A stretch of DNA of 64,000 nucleotides. Source: Rhynchopus sp. YZ270_cl-10 (Eukaryota; Euglenozoa; Diplonemea; Diplonemida; Diplonemidae). The position numbers and the translations under genes were made by a program. Where the stretch lies: the NCBI GenBank assembly GCA_964035575.1, contig OZ037926.1, positions 434,001-498,000 of the forward strand. The letters are read 5' to 3'. Position 1 is the stretch's first letter. Every line of letters begins with the position of its first letter. Below the pieces are notes generated by a model that searched no databases, had not been told where the DNA came from, and worked only from the letters and a program-made list of their open reading frames with translations. Positions 31,206 through 42,800 of this stretch are shown here, piece by piece.

Positions 31206-34100
31206 TCAGTTCTCATCTTCCTCCGTGTAATAATTCCCCCAAGGTGCTGCGGCCGCCCCTACTGGCCCTGGGGTGGACCTTCTTGGGTGGTACTTTGGCG
31301 CGATGGAGGGGTGGCTTGAGGTGATGGGCGAGAGCGGCGAGGAGTCGCCTATCACATGGTGGTTTGGGCTGCGGTGCCCTCCTCGCAAGATCAGCCCCGA
31401 CCCTGCAGGAACCTGCTGCTGTTGTGCGCCACCTCCTCCTCCTCCTCCTCCTCCACCCGACATACGAGGATACCCTCCTTGCGCAGCATAGGTGGGAGAC
31501 CCCTGCGTCTGCCTATACCCACCCCCATAGTCATCAGCGTAAGGCTGCGCTGGGGTTGGCGGGCCTACCCCGGGTGCCATTCTGCGTTTCCCCTTTTGCC
31601 GTTCTTTGCGTTGAACTGGAGGGCCCCCGAGGGGTTCTACCTCAGCTTGGTAGGTGGGAGTAGCGTCTGGGGTGCGGTGGTGTTGTTGTTGTTGCTGTGG
31701 GTGTTCCTCTGGCGCAATAGGGGGCTGTGGTTTGGCAGGTTGGTACCGTGTAATGCGTGCCTTTTTCAGTTCAATCTGTCTGCGGAGGCCATGCTGTGCA
31801 GCCGCACTCCCCGGACCACGTTGCAAACGTTCCTCTAATGCAGCCAGCTCATCCCGTAAGGTGTCTGCTACAACATCCCCGGTAGGTTCACGGCTGCCGG
31901 CATATCCGCCGCTCTCCCGTGGGTGGGGTTGGGGTTGTTGTTGAGGGACCTTTGAGGCGAAGTGTTCATGCTTCTCTCTTTGGAGCTGTTCGCGTTTGAG
32001 GCGGGCCGCCTGGAAAGTGTTGAGTTTTACAAAAAAAACTTAGGGAGAATGGAGGGGGGGAAATACCTGATGTTTGAAGTCCTGCGAAACCGGTGCTGGT
32101 TGAGGTTGCTGGGGTGATGAAGAGTCTGCAGCATCCCCGCCGTCCAGCTTGCGCACCACCTCCGTCAGTTCATCCAGCGCAGCGTCTGGAGACATCCACG
32201 TCAACGCAGAGGGGACCACATCCTGGGGCAGCCCAGGCAGGATGTGTGTCGATATCAGACGCAGGTCGTTTTTACGCCACACACGGCACCCTTTCCCTCT
32301 GGAACGGAACTCATGCCAGAGATGCACAGCGTGCTCTTTCTGGTCCTCCAGACGTTCGTGGATTTCAACGTCGTTCCGTGCAGGGGAAGGCTCCTGCGGT
32401 CTCGGCGCGATAGCGTTCGGCCGAGGTGCAGGCTCTCTCCTGGGCTCTGGCTCCGGGTCGTTCACAACCCTTTCGTATTGTGGGGTGTAGTGCGGGCTTT
32501 CGTCTTCATGCTCGGGGAGCTCCAACCCTACCCACTCCCGCGAGGTGTTTAGGTCTTCCTCGGGGACGTCGACGGCGAAGTCTGGTCGGCGGGTTTTCTT
32601 TTTGGGTTTTTCTGCAGGACGTTTGGACTTTACAATACGCTCTCCAGGGTAGGCTCCTGCACCGCCCCCTCCAAGGAGGCGCTTGCGTTGCAGAGGGTTG
32701 TCACGAAGATTGTCAGCATCGCGAGCACGCACCAGCTCCGCCTTGACAGAAGGGGGGAGCGATGCCAACCCATGCCGGTCCAGCTGCTGTCTTGCCACCA
32801 CCGAGGATTGTTTGCTTTGATGTGCCGGGGCAGGTTTTGCCTTAGGCTTTTCTTCTACGACACCGAGGTTCCGATTTTTCTTGCGTTCCTCAAATTTTGC
32901 ACGACCCAGAGCAGCGACATCAACAGAACCAAGGTTTTCACGTACAGTGGCGCCTCCAATGAGATGAGAGGAGCCTGCGGCTTGACCGGTACCTTGGCCG
33001 TCCATGATGCAGGCGTGGCGGAGGGTGTTGAGGGAGTGCTCTGTGTCTTTGGAGGATGGGGAGACGGTGGCGATGATGACGGTGGAGTGGCGTTTGACGT
33101 CTGCGAAGCAGCCTCGCATGAGCTGTGTGAGGCGGTTGTTGCGGTAGGGGATGAATTTGTTGTTCTGCGCGATAGCTCGGATGCATTCCTTCAGAGAGGC
33201 AAGCGAGGCGTTGATCAGCGCACCTTCCTTCCGCCGCTCCGCATTGTGCTCATCAGAGTCGATCCGATGCTCCGTCCCCGCCAAATCCACCAACGTAAGC
33301 TGCCCCTCCGTCCCATCCGGGGTGTGCACAAAGATCCGACAGATCGCATGGCTCCGACTACTCTGGTCGTGCACCCCTGTTGCCGCAGTCGCACGCAACG
33401 AATTCGCATGGTCCACAACACTAGATAATTCCTTCGCATTCCTCACCGGAATCTCCACGCAAGGATACGGATGCATGCTTCCATCATGCCCAGAGCTGAG
33501 TGAAGTGCTTGCTCCTGCGTTTAACATATCATGGCATTTGTCCCCCGCCAATTCCACAAAGGAAACGGTCAGCACCGTGTCCGGGCAGATATTCGAGAAT
33601 AGATCGGGGAAGGCACGTTGCTGCAGAGCTGTCATGGTGTACGTTTTGCCACTACCGGTTTGTCCGTACATCATGATGGTGGACTGCATGCCCATAGAGG
33701 CTTTGAGGACAAGAGGTTGCGCAGTGGCACGGTACACATCAGTGTCGGTGCAACGTTCGGAGAAGACCGCATCGAATTTGAAGGTGTGGTGGTTCATGAA
33801 CATCTTTATCAGATCGGCTTCCATTCTCGCATCGTGTATTGAGATGTGGCATCCGTTCCCTCCACTAGGGGGCACCGTGATGACGTCAAATTCCCGTTCT
33901 TTTTGTTCATGTGCAAAAATCGGTCGTTTTCTAACGCAAACACGGATTCCAGTTTCTTCACTCATCCGAACGTTTTCATCTCCAGTCGCGTGACCATGTT
34001 GGCTCCGAAACTTCGAAATTGACGAAGTAAAATGATGCGCATTTTCCCTCCGAGAATTCCTCTTGGAGGTGTTGCGGATAACACTCTCCTGGGCGCCCAT
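31206..34100 (-). CDS. Kinesin-13-like motor protein
   Basis: Exons 34100-32067 and 32009-31206 join in phase 0 (57-nt intron); 945 aa. The motor domain (about residues 50-370) shows VCVRKRPIF, the P-loop GQTGSGKT (146-153), switch I SSRSH (247-251), switch II DLAGTE (272-277), then EGALINASLASLKECIRAI and PYRNNRLTQLM. The N-terminal extension before the motor, RKRP, and the ALIN.SL..LKECIRA stretch fit kinesin-13 (MCAK type), which depolymerises microtubule ends in the spindle and flagella; the loop-2 KVD signature is not clear, so the subclass is likely rather than certain. The tail has basic linkers, an RLKREQLQREKHEHF helix, Gln/Pro-rich stretches and a (Gly)10 run from a trinucleotide repeat (about 31435-31460). 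ATP-binding residues look intact. Confidence 0.8.
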
Positions 34101-35038
34101 TTGATATGGGGGGGAGGGGGGAGGAGGGGGAGAGCCCGAGCCTTATGCTTAGGCGTCTAGAAAAAAAGGGCAGGGGGGAAATGCAGTGTGTGTTGTGACA
34201 GAATTAGAAGGGGTGGAGGGGTGGGGAGAGTGGTGTTGTGTAGAGTAGAGGGGGGTGTGAGGCTGGGATAAAGGGCTCACATTCTGTAGGGAAGGGAAGG
34301 GGGTTTGGATGAGGGAGGGGGGGTTTTTTTTTTTGCTTAGTCAGTCATTCGCCGGTTGCTGGGAGGACCACTCCCCCCAGGGGGCAGCCAAGTGCAGGCG
34401 CGTGCCGAAGTGCCCTTGGGTATTCATGTTACCGTCTTCGCCGAATACTTCGCCGTAAAAAAGGACGAACTTCCAGAAAAATCCTGAAAGGACGAACTTT
34501 ATTACGGTCGAACATTTTTACGAAGACGGTATTTGGTGGCCCCATTTTGCGGGGTTCGTGCCGCTCGTAGGGTGCTGTACTACGCAAAGTACTTCGATCA
34601 GAAAATAGGAGACAGTTTCCCAAGCTCTCCAGACGTCCAGACAACCCCCTTCTACTCTCGGAGCTCCTCTCTTCGGAGCAAGAATCCTCCAAGTGGAGGA
34701 CAATAATAGACTAGAAAAAAAATGTGAAATCAGAGAATTTTCTTCCTTTCTGTGATAAAAACTAAAATACGAGAAGAAGAAAAAAGAAAAGACGGCTTGA
34801 AAGATGCAATGGACCCTCAAAAATGGGCACAAAAACATATCACAAATAAGTGGGGCGTTGAAAAAAAAAATCCAATGAGAGTTAATCCCCATCCCTACGC
34901 CCTTCAAGATTTGAAGAGAAAAAAAACCGAAAAAAAAAATGATCACAACTACACCCTCCCTCTGATCAGAGGGGTCCTTACTCATACCCCCTTTTTTTTG
35001 ATTTTTTTTTTTTTCGAGGCTAGACAAAAAAACAGGGT

Positions 35039-35137
35039 TTGACTTGCAATACAAAGCCCTCGCATGACAGAGTTTGGTAGACCGTACCGGGGGGGTGGAC
35101 CCCCACACCTATGCAGTCCTACAATTCATTTCGAAAA
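35039..35137 (+). repeat. TACAAAG-class hairpin with longer repeat body
   Basis: TTGCAATACAAAGCCCTCGC ATGACAG head, then a GGGGGTGGACCCCC inverted repeat and CAGTCCTACAATTCATTTCG. Same body as 14425 and 59128. Confidence 0.6.
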
Positions 35138-35151
35138 AAAAGAAACATTTA

Positions 35152-35182
35152 TAAGAACCTAAGCCTCTCATGCTTAGACAGC
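35152..35182 (+). repeat. Small hairpin, CTAAG class
   Basis: AAGAACCTAAGCCTCTCATG then CTTAGACAG; inner CTAAGC/GCTTAG, loop CTCTCAT; outer stem weak. It lies 15-45 nt after the previous repeat, in the 3' flank of the NOL12-like gene. Confidence 0.65.
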
Positions 35183-35265
35183 GACCACCCCTCCTTCCTC
35201 CTCCTCCTTTTTTTTGGAAAGACATGGCTCACACCATTTTGATCGAAAAAATACCCTTAGAATCC

Positions 35266-36224
35266 CTATCTCCTTTTACGGATCAATCTGACTCTGGTGG
35301 GGGCAGGGACGGCAGGGAATGCGGAGGGGTCTTCTGTTGGTGCTTTTGGTTTTGCCTTTGCGCGTTTGTGGAGGGTGCCGCCCAGCTGCCCTGCGAAGGC
35401 GGAGGAGGAGGCCCCACCGAAGCCTCCTAGGTCGAGCTCCTCTACTTCTACGTCGACTTCTGTGTCTTCGTTTGCGCCGGAGTAGGTTTCTTTGTGTGTG
35501 GAGGGTTCAGCTACGTCCTCGGAGACGTCGTCACTGACTTCGTATGAGTCGGAGGACCCAGCATCTGACGCCATGTCTTCATCGCCGTGGTGTGCCTCCT
35601 CCTGGTCATCCCCAGGCATCTCCAGCCGAAACGCCTCGTTAATCTGAAACTGACTAATATTGTTGTAGATCTTCCGCCTCTCTTCACGCCGTTCCCGCCG
35701 CTCAGAGTTGACCGTCGCCCGGTGGTCCTCCTTCGCCTTCTTCATTGCGTACATCCGACGCTGGTTTTTGCGGACGTGAAATCCGGTGACATAATCCTGT
35801 TGGTGGTGATGAGGTTGTAAGGGAAAAAAAGTGGTATACCTTCATCGCATCGGTGTTGAATTTGATGATCTTCGGGCGTGCTGCGGTGCTCGCGCTGGCG
35901 TTGTTTGAGACCTCTGCTTTCAACTTTGTGTTTTCCTTCCCGCGCTTCCCCTTACGCAGCTGTGGTGTTTGTTGTAGTGGTGTGAGGGCAATTATTTGCA
36001 CAGAATATGGCATGTTCCACCTGATTTTTGCCCCGCGTATAGGCGCGTATAGCGCGTAAAGGCTGGGGAAAATGGGTGGGGTTTGGCCTATACGGGCCTT
36101 TACGCGGGGTAAAAATCAGGTGGATGTTGGGGTGGGTGGGAGTGGGGTTTTGGTTGCATACGTTCGACAAGTCTCGCTTCGCCGCATGTCTGTCGACCTT
36201 GAACCCCTTCTTTACCTTCACCAT
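35266..36224 (-). CDS. NOL12 / Rrp17-like nucleolar protein
   Basis: Three exons, 36224-36162, 35959-35840 and 35796-35266, all joined in phase 0; 237 aa (human NOL12 is 213). The family core is clear: IIKFNTDAMKDYVTGFHVRK, then NQRRMYAMKKAKEDHRATVN, SERRERREERRKIY, matching the F-x-x-x-x-x-x-x-[FY]-[LV]-T-G-F-H-x-R-K pattern and the basic helix of the Nop25/Rrp17 family. Those proteins act in large-subunit rRNA processing in the nucleolus; yeast Rrp17 is a 5'-3' exonuclease. An acidic middle (DDQEEAHHGDEDMASDAGS) and a basic tail (RVRLIRKRR) follow. Intron 1 (202 nt) contains the TIR element 36017-36123. The short first exon (MVKVKKGFKVDRHAAKRDLSN) is basic, a likely nuclear signal. Confidence 0.8.
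36017..36123. mobile_element. 107-bp TIR element (MITE/introner-like) in NOL12 intron 1
   Basis: Ends CCACCTGATTTTTGCCCCGC and GCGGGGTAAAAATCAGGTGG, perfect over the first 13 bases. Flanked by the 5-bp repeat ATGTT (36012-36016 and 36124-36128). Same family as 4926-5010. It makes up over half of the 202-nt intron; the splice sites lie outside it. Confidence 0.85.
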
Positions 36225-36648
36225 GTTGCTGTGTCGGTGATGACCACGTGTGTACTTTAAATTAGTGTATCGTCACTCCAAGAAGTGACCCTATTTTGTC
36301 TGAATTGAAATAGAACATAAAATGGGTAAAGGGTGTGTTAGGAGAGAGCGAGAAAAAGAGAGGGAGAGAGGACGTTTGCTTTGTTACATTGTATGCATTG
36401 TATTTTTTTGTTTTTGCCCTCTCCCTTTTTTTCTTTTTTGCTTTTTTTTTTTTGGTAACTTTTGCCAATTTTTCAGTTGCCTTTTTTTTTCACTGCAACC
36501 TACTGAGGTGAGCGGGGTTCCACACTGCAACTGGGCAGGGGGGGACAGTTTCCCTTTTCCTCCTTCGAGACACAGCCCGCACACAAACTCCCCCCAAGGT
36601 GTGTCAGAGCCTCTTGACTCTGGGATGACAATTTATTTGTTATTTTTT

Positions 36649-36705
36649 TGAAAACTTGGTTGTATTAGTGTAGACACCCGAGGATGAACTCCACTATAAG
36701 TTTTT
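36649..36705 (+). repeat. AGTGTAGACACCC repeat
   Basis: AAAACTT...AAGTTTT outer stem around AGTGTAGACACCCGAGGATG AACTCCACT; AGTG pairs with CACT inside. Confidence 0.65.
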
Positions 36706-36750
36706 GTTTCCCTCTCCCCAAAGCGTGACGAGAAAAAAAGAAAAGTTTAT

Positions 36751-36783
36751 AAGATGATCCTAAGCCTCTCGTGCTTAGTCACC
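36751..36783 (+). repeat. Small hairpin, CTAAG class (clear copy)
   Basis: AAGATGATCCTAAGCCTCTC then GTGCTTAGTCACC. The 5' flank AAAGTTTAT is also found at 45423, so the repeat extends about 10 nt beyond the hairpin on that side. Confidence 0.75.
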
Positions 36784-39040
36784 TGAAAAAAAAACGGGAA
36801 CAAAAAAAAAAGGAAATCGAAAACTTGAAATGCGTTTATTTTATTTTTTTTTTTTGATAGATCCATTTTGAAAACCAAGGAGGCATTCAATAAAGGGAGA
36901 AAAAAAAAGCAACAAAAACAAAACCGGAATCAGAATTGGACATCTGCTCCCACACACCTCCTTTTTTTTTTTTTTTTGCAACTACTCTTTTGTCTTTCAT
37001 ATACCCTGAGATAGGGTAGCTGCTGATCTTCTTCTTCTCCTCAAGCGTAGTTCTAGGACCGGGACCCTTTTTTTTGTTCACGATCACTTTTTTTTTTTTG
37101 CAACAGAGGGGGGCCCAAGCTTCAAGCACTGCCCATTTTAATTTTTTTTTTTGCACAATAGAAAATACAAAAAAAAGAGAAAAACGACACAATGGAGCAG
37201 GGAGCCTCTGCATATACGACACTATCTCTTCCAGCGTAACATCGTATATATTTTTTTTTTTTTGTGTTATTTTTTTTTTTCTTCAAAATTTTGACAAAGG
37301 CAACAAAAAATTGGAAACATTTTTTTTTGGGGAATTTTTTTCTTGGGAAGAGATGTGAGGTAGCACGAAGAGACATAAAAATTGAACACGGGGAGGGATT
37401 TGGCGTACGAAATTGCTGACAGACATACTCAAGCTTTTTTGGGGGGGGATAATTCGAGTTTTAAAACATAGAGGGGAGGCAGACACACATACACACACAC
37501 ACAAAAAAAAAAGCAAAGAGAGAAGATGAAAATTTGCACTATGTACAAACCGTAAATTACCTCTTATTGCACTGTTCACACGACATAGTAGGTTTGTTGT
37601 GCTACACATATTTTTTTTAAAGACAACTATCGAAAGGGAAAATGAGCCCCTAGAAATGGGGTTCAATCTTTAAAAAAAAAAACGTGAGGATTTTTTTTAG
37701 AAATTTGACAAAAAAAAATGAAGAGAACAAAGTCACAAAAATGACAGGTGGTCTGAACATTAAAGAAAACAAAAATTCCTTGTTTTTGTTCATTTGTTTT
37801 TTGGCGTTGCTTCCCAAGACAGCAACTCCAACGATGGCAAATGAAGAATTGAAGGATACCACACCACGCGTACACAAAACTGCACACAACACTCACCATC
37901 AAGGCTTTTTAAAAAAAAATGTGTGAAAAACAAAAAAAAACAAAAAAAAAGGTGACATAGCTAACGCGCAGACACATGGAATGCAGGCATGTTAAAAAAA
38001 ACACAAAAGAAACACCACAACAATTTCAGCTCAGAAAAGAAAAACAAAAAGTGGAAAAAAAGGCATCTGTGGGGGGGGTCTTTTTGAATCGCTATTTGGT
38101 ATCGACGTACAGCCTGGTTTATGCAAAACAGATGATGTTGCGCCCTTTTTTTTTTTGTTGTCTTTTTTTGAAAAAGAGGACACTCTATCTGAAAGCTCAG
38201 AGACCGGCTAATGTATCTTCCAATATAATCCACAACAAGAATAGGTCTGATAAAGTTGGGGTGAGATACAAGCCGAAACCTCTCACCACCAACCTTTTTT
38301 CAAAAGGAAAAACACAACAAAAAAGGAGAAAAAGCGAAAAGGGAGCAAAATGTTTTCCCTCCCCTCCCAGCCTTCTCTCTCATATTTTCTCTTTTTTCCG
38401 TGTCCTCTCTCCCTTCTGGATTTTTCATTGAAAGCTGTCTTCACCCTTTTCTTCACAAAAAAAAAAAAAAAAACAAAAAAAAAAAAAAAAAAATCGACTC
38501 ACACAAGAACAATATCATGCCACACCAAAGAGGCTAATTTTTTTTTTTTTAATAATGGGTGTTCCCCAAACGATTCATTGCCTGCTCTCTCTCCCCCCTC
38601 ACCTTTTTCTTTTTGCAATTTTTTTTCTCTCTGACCTCAAATTCTTGAGTAAAAAAAAAAGAGGGAAAAGAAGTTCAATGCTCATGGGGTTTCACTGAAT
38701 ATAAAGAAATATTGTGGAATATATAAACCGTAAGCATCTTGTTCTTTCCCCTCTAACCTATTCACGGTAGCGGAAAAAAAGGAAAAAAAAAAAAAAAAAC
38801 AACACAACGACCACGCACACCTTCTGTTCGTACCCCATATGGAGAATTGTACAGAAAAAAAAAATGGTGGTCGGGAAACAAGGGGATGGAGAAGGAGGAG
38901 GTGACAAACAAAAAAAAAAAAAAACAAAAAAAAAAAATACGTGAGGCAATGGGGCAGAACGAGAGGGAAAGCCACTCCCGGACTACCCTCTCTTTTACCC
39001 ACCATTTTTTTTTTCCTTTTCCTTTTTTTTTTTTTTTTTT

Positions 39041-39095
39041 GAAAACTTGGTTGTATGAGTGTAGACACCCGAGGATGAACTCCACTGTATATTTT
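39041..39095 (+). repeat. AGTGTAGACACCC repeat
   Basis: GAAAACTTGGTTGTATGAGT then GTAGACACCCGAGGATGAAC TCCACT; nearly identical to 36649. Confidence 0.65.
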
Positions 39096-39227
39096 TTTTC
39101 TTTTTTTACACCGTTCTTTTTCTGGGCCATCATTTTTTTATAGAATTTTTTGATAATCTGTTTGGTGTAGCCGTCGTTCAGACAGTCTTCACCCTTTTTT
39201 TTTAATGCTGAAAACAAATTCGATGCT

Positions 39228-39252
39228 AGTGCGCAGTTCACGCGAGGGCACT
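39228..39252 (-). repeat. Small hairpin, AGTGC/GCACT, reverse orientation
   Basis: The reverse complement reads AGTGCCCTCGCGTGAACTGC GCACT: outer AGTGC/GCACT with a CCTCGCGTG loop. One of only two clear reverse copies. Confidence 0.5.
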
Positions 39253-39809
39253 AATCGTCTTTTTTCTTTACCATAGTGTTAAAAAATCTTTGAAGGGGAT
39301 GCGTATTCGCATTCCACTCCTGCAAAAAACAAATAATTTGAAAAAAAAAAAACGCACACACAACAAAAAGAAACCACAAAAAGAAAGGAAACCAATACGA
39401 GGAAAAGCTTGAGAGTCAGCACGGTACACACAAAACAAAACAAAAAAAAAAAAAAAAAAAAAAAATTCTAAAATTTGGTTTTTGGCGTCGCTTCCAGATA
39501 GAAACACGGTGCCATTTTTTAAAAAATTGGGGGGTTCTTTCATGGGGATCCTCAAAACACTGAAATTTAATAAATTTGGGGAAAACGGAAGCATTTTTGG
39601 GATGTTTAACAATTCCAGGGGTTTCCCGGTTTTCCCGGATTTTTTTTTGTAAGTCGGCCACTAACAGCCAAAAATCCAGAAAACCCGGGAATTACCAGGT
39701 TTTTGAGTACCCTCCTTCATATCCTTTTCCCCCGAACAAATTATTCCCGATTGGAGGTATTTTTTTTGTCCCCTTATTAAAAACTTCGGGAAAAAAAAAA
39801 CTTCTGATC

Positions 39810-42800
39810 TTAAGCCTTGCAGTCCTCAATGGCAGCCTCCACCTTCTGGGCTCCCTTCATGATCTCGGTTGCTGCGGACTCAAGGTCGGCGAGACAGGCG
39901 AGCTTGGAGGGGAGTTTGCAGTCGCTGTCTGCTGCAGTGATCCTGTTGACGACGGTGTTGAGGTCCTCGCCAATGGACTTGATGTCAGCAGAGCAGGCAG
40001 ACTCGTCCACAGCACAGTCAGCGGTGATCTTGTCAGTGTCTGCCGACAGGGCAATGATCGCGTCAGCCAGGGTGTGCACATCAGTGGCGCAGTTCGTCGC
40101 GTTCTTGGAGCATGCCTCAGTCACAACGGCCAGGTCGTTGACAATGACCCCCATCTCGTGTGTCGCAGCAGCAATGTCCTCGTAGCACTTAAGCGGCAGT
40201 GCCTTCAGCGACTTCTTCACCACAACCTTCAGGGTAGAGGAGGCCTTCTTGCAGGAGATGCGCGCGTTGGAGATGCTCTTGATGCCCGCACCCAGGTCCT
40301 TGGCAATGTGCTCAAGGTCGACAATGCACTGGAACTTGGTGGTTCCTCCCTTCTTGCACTGCTCAGACGCCTTGGTCAGGTCGGTGACGGCCTTGTCGAA
40401 GCTCGCAGACGCGTTGTTGATGTCGGTTGCGCAGGCAACGGACTCCACACCACACTCGCTCAGGGCAAGGTCAAGTCCGTCCACAAGGTCGTTCAGGCCG
40501 TCAGCGAAGGCGTCCACAGACTCGCCACAGTGGGTCTCGTTCTTGGTCTTGCAGGTGGTGATGACAGTCTTGAAGTCCTCAGCAGCGACGGCCACGTCAC
40601 GTGCGGCATCCTCAACATCCTTGATGCACTGCTCGGGGCCGGTGGCCGCGATGACGGTGGCGTTCTTCTTGCAGTCGATGGCGGCCTTCTCCGCTCCAAT
40701 GACAACGTACACCATGTTCTCACCAGCAGCCTCAATGTCGGCGATGCAGGCAGTCGTGTTGCCCCCCTCGCAGTCGGTCGCGGCGGCGTTCACCTTGGTG
40801 AGTGCGTTGTTCAGGTCCTGGATCATGGTGTCAATGTCGGCAGAGCACTCGGCAGTCTCACCACAGTCGTGTCCAAGCTTGTCGGCCTGGTCAAGGAGCA
40901 CCTCGAAGTCGGCAGACAGCTGCTTCACCTCAGCAGCGCACTCAGTCTTGTTGGTCTTGCACAGGGCAGCCACCTTGGCAAGGTCTGCAGTCACGGTCTT
41001 CGCGTCCTTGGCCGCGGTAACGAGCTCAAGGTCGCACTTCACACCACCAACCTTGTTTGCCTTCTTGCAGGAGAGCACTGCCTTGGCAATGTCCTCAACA
41101 GAGTGCTCAATGTCCTCAGCGGTGTGCTCAAGGTCGACAATGCACTGGAACTTGGATCCTCCCTTCTTGCAGTTCTCAGACGCCTTGGTCAGGTCGGTGA
41201 CGGCCTTGTCGAGCTTGGCAGACGCAGCGTTGATGTCGTTAGCGCATGCCTCAGACTCAACACCACAGTCCTCAAGCGCAGTGTCGAGGTCGTCCACAAG
41301 AGAGTTCAGACCGTCAGCGAAGAGGTCAATGGTCTGGCCACACTCGGTCTCGTTGTGGGTCTTGCAGCCCTCCACAACCTTGCGCACATCCTGCACCAGG
41401 ACAGAGATGTCACGTGGGATCGACTCGAAGTCCTTCACGCACTTGATGGGGTCAACCTTCACCATCTTCACCATCTTCACAGGGGCAGCCTTCTTGCACG
41501 CGATACGAGCGCTGTTGATGCTCTTGATTCCTGCGTCGATGTCCTTGCCAATGTGCTCAAGGTCAAGGATGCACTGGAACTTGGCGGTTCCTCCCTTCTT
41601 GCACTGCTCAGACGCTGCGGTAAGGGCATCGATGGCCTTGTCGAAGCTCGCAGACGCGTTGTTGATGTCAGTGGTGCAGGCAACAGACTCCTCACCACAG
41701 TCGCTCAGGGCAAGGTCAAGTCCGTCCACAAGTCCGTTGAGGCCGTCAGCGAAGGCGTCGATGGAGTCGCCACAGAGCGTCTCGTTCTTGGTCTTGCAGG
41801 TCTCGATGACAGTCTTGAAGTCCTCTCCTGCAACGGAGACGTCGCGTGCGGCTTCCTCAACGTCCTTGATGCAGGTGATAGGGTCGGCCCTGAGTGCCTT
41901 CTTGCACGAGATGCGCGCGTTGGAGATGCTCTTGATGCCCGCACCCAGGTCCTTGGCAATGTGGTCAAGGTCAAGGATGCACTGGAACTTGGTGGTTCCT
42001 CCCTTCTTGCACTGCTCAGACGCCTTGGTCATGGCATCGATGGCCTTGTTGAAGCTCGCAGACGCGTTGTTGATGTCAGTGGTGCAGGCAACAGACTCCT
42101 CACCACAGTCGCTCAGGGCAAGGTCAAGTCCGTCCACGAGGTCGTTGAGGCCGTCAGCGAAGGCGTCGATGGAGTCGCCACAGAGCGTCTCGTTCTTGGT
42201 CTTGCAGGTCTCGATGACAGTCTTGAAGTCCTCAGCAGCAACACCGACATCACGTGCGGCTTCCTCAATGTCCTTGATGCACTCCACGGGGTCAGCCTTC
42301 AGTGCCTTCTTGCAGTCGATGGCGGCCTTCTCCGCTCCAACCAGCACCTTGTAGAGGTTCTGTGTGGCGGCCTCAAGGTCAGCAATGCAGGCAGTCTTGG
42401 AGCTCTGCTCGCAGTCGGTCGAGGCAGAGGTGAGGTTGTACAGCACCTTGTTCAGGTCCTGGGTCATGACATCGATGTCGGCAGTGCATGCAGCAGTCTC
42501 ACCACAGTCGTGTCCAAGCTTGTCAGCCTCGTCAATGAGCACCTCCAGGTCAGACGTCAGCTGCTTCACCTCAGCGGCGCACTCAGTCTTGTTGGTCTTG
42601 CACAGGGCGGTCACCTTGGCAAGGTCTGCAGTCACGGTCTTCGCGTCCTTGGCCATCACAACGAGGTCAGCGTCGCACTTCAGGCCACCAAGGTTGGTTG
42701 CCTTCTTGCAGGAGATGCGCGCGTTGGAGATGCTCTTGATGCCCGCACCCAGGTCCTTGGCAATGTGCTCAAGGTCGACAATGCACTGGAACTTGGTGGT

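Larger units (their letters stand above)
34101..35265. other. Intergenic region
   Basis: Between NOL12 (3' side) and the kinesin start. It has purine-rich low complexity (34105-34330), an inverted repeat around 34430-34535 (ATTCATGTTACCGTCTTCGC versus ACGAAGACGGTAT), and two hairpins at 35039-35182. A GCCTTATGCTTAGGC hairpin lies at 34139-34153. No gene. Confidence 0.5.
36225..39809. other. 3.6-kb low-complexity intergenic region
   Basis: No gene on either strand. It is very rich in A/T homopolymers (many runs of 8 to over 20), with one CTAAG hairpin (36751), two AGTGTAG repeats (36649, 39041) and a reverse AGTGC hairpin (39228-39252). Pyrimidine-rich stretches near 38350-38460 and 38580-38640 are otherwise featureless. 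Confidence 0.6.

Noticed and set aside
26460-36160. Retrovirus-like, LTR or Polinton remains
   Set aside because: No paired long direct repeats, no reverse transcriptase, integrase, protease or capsid motifs seen in the window. All the elements found have inverted ends.
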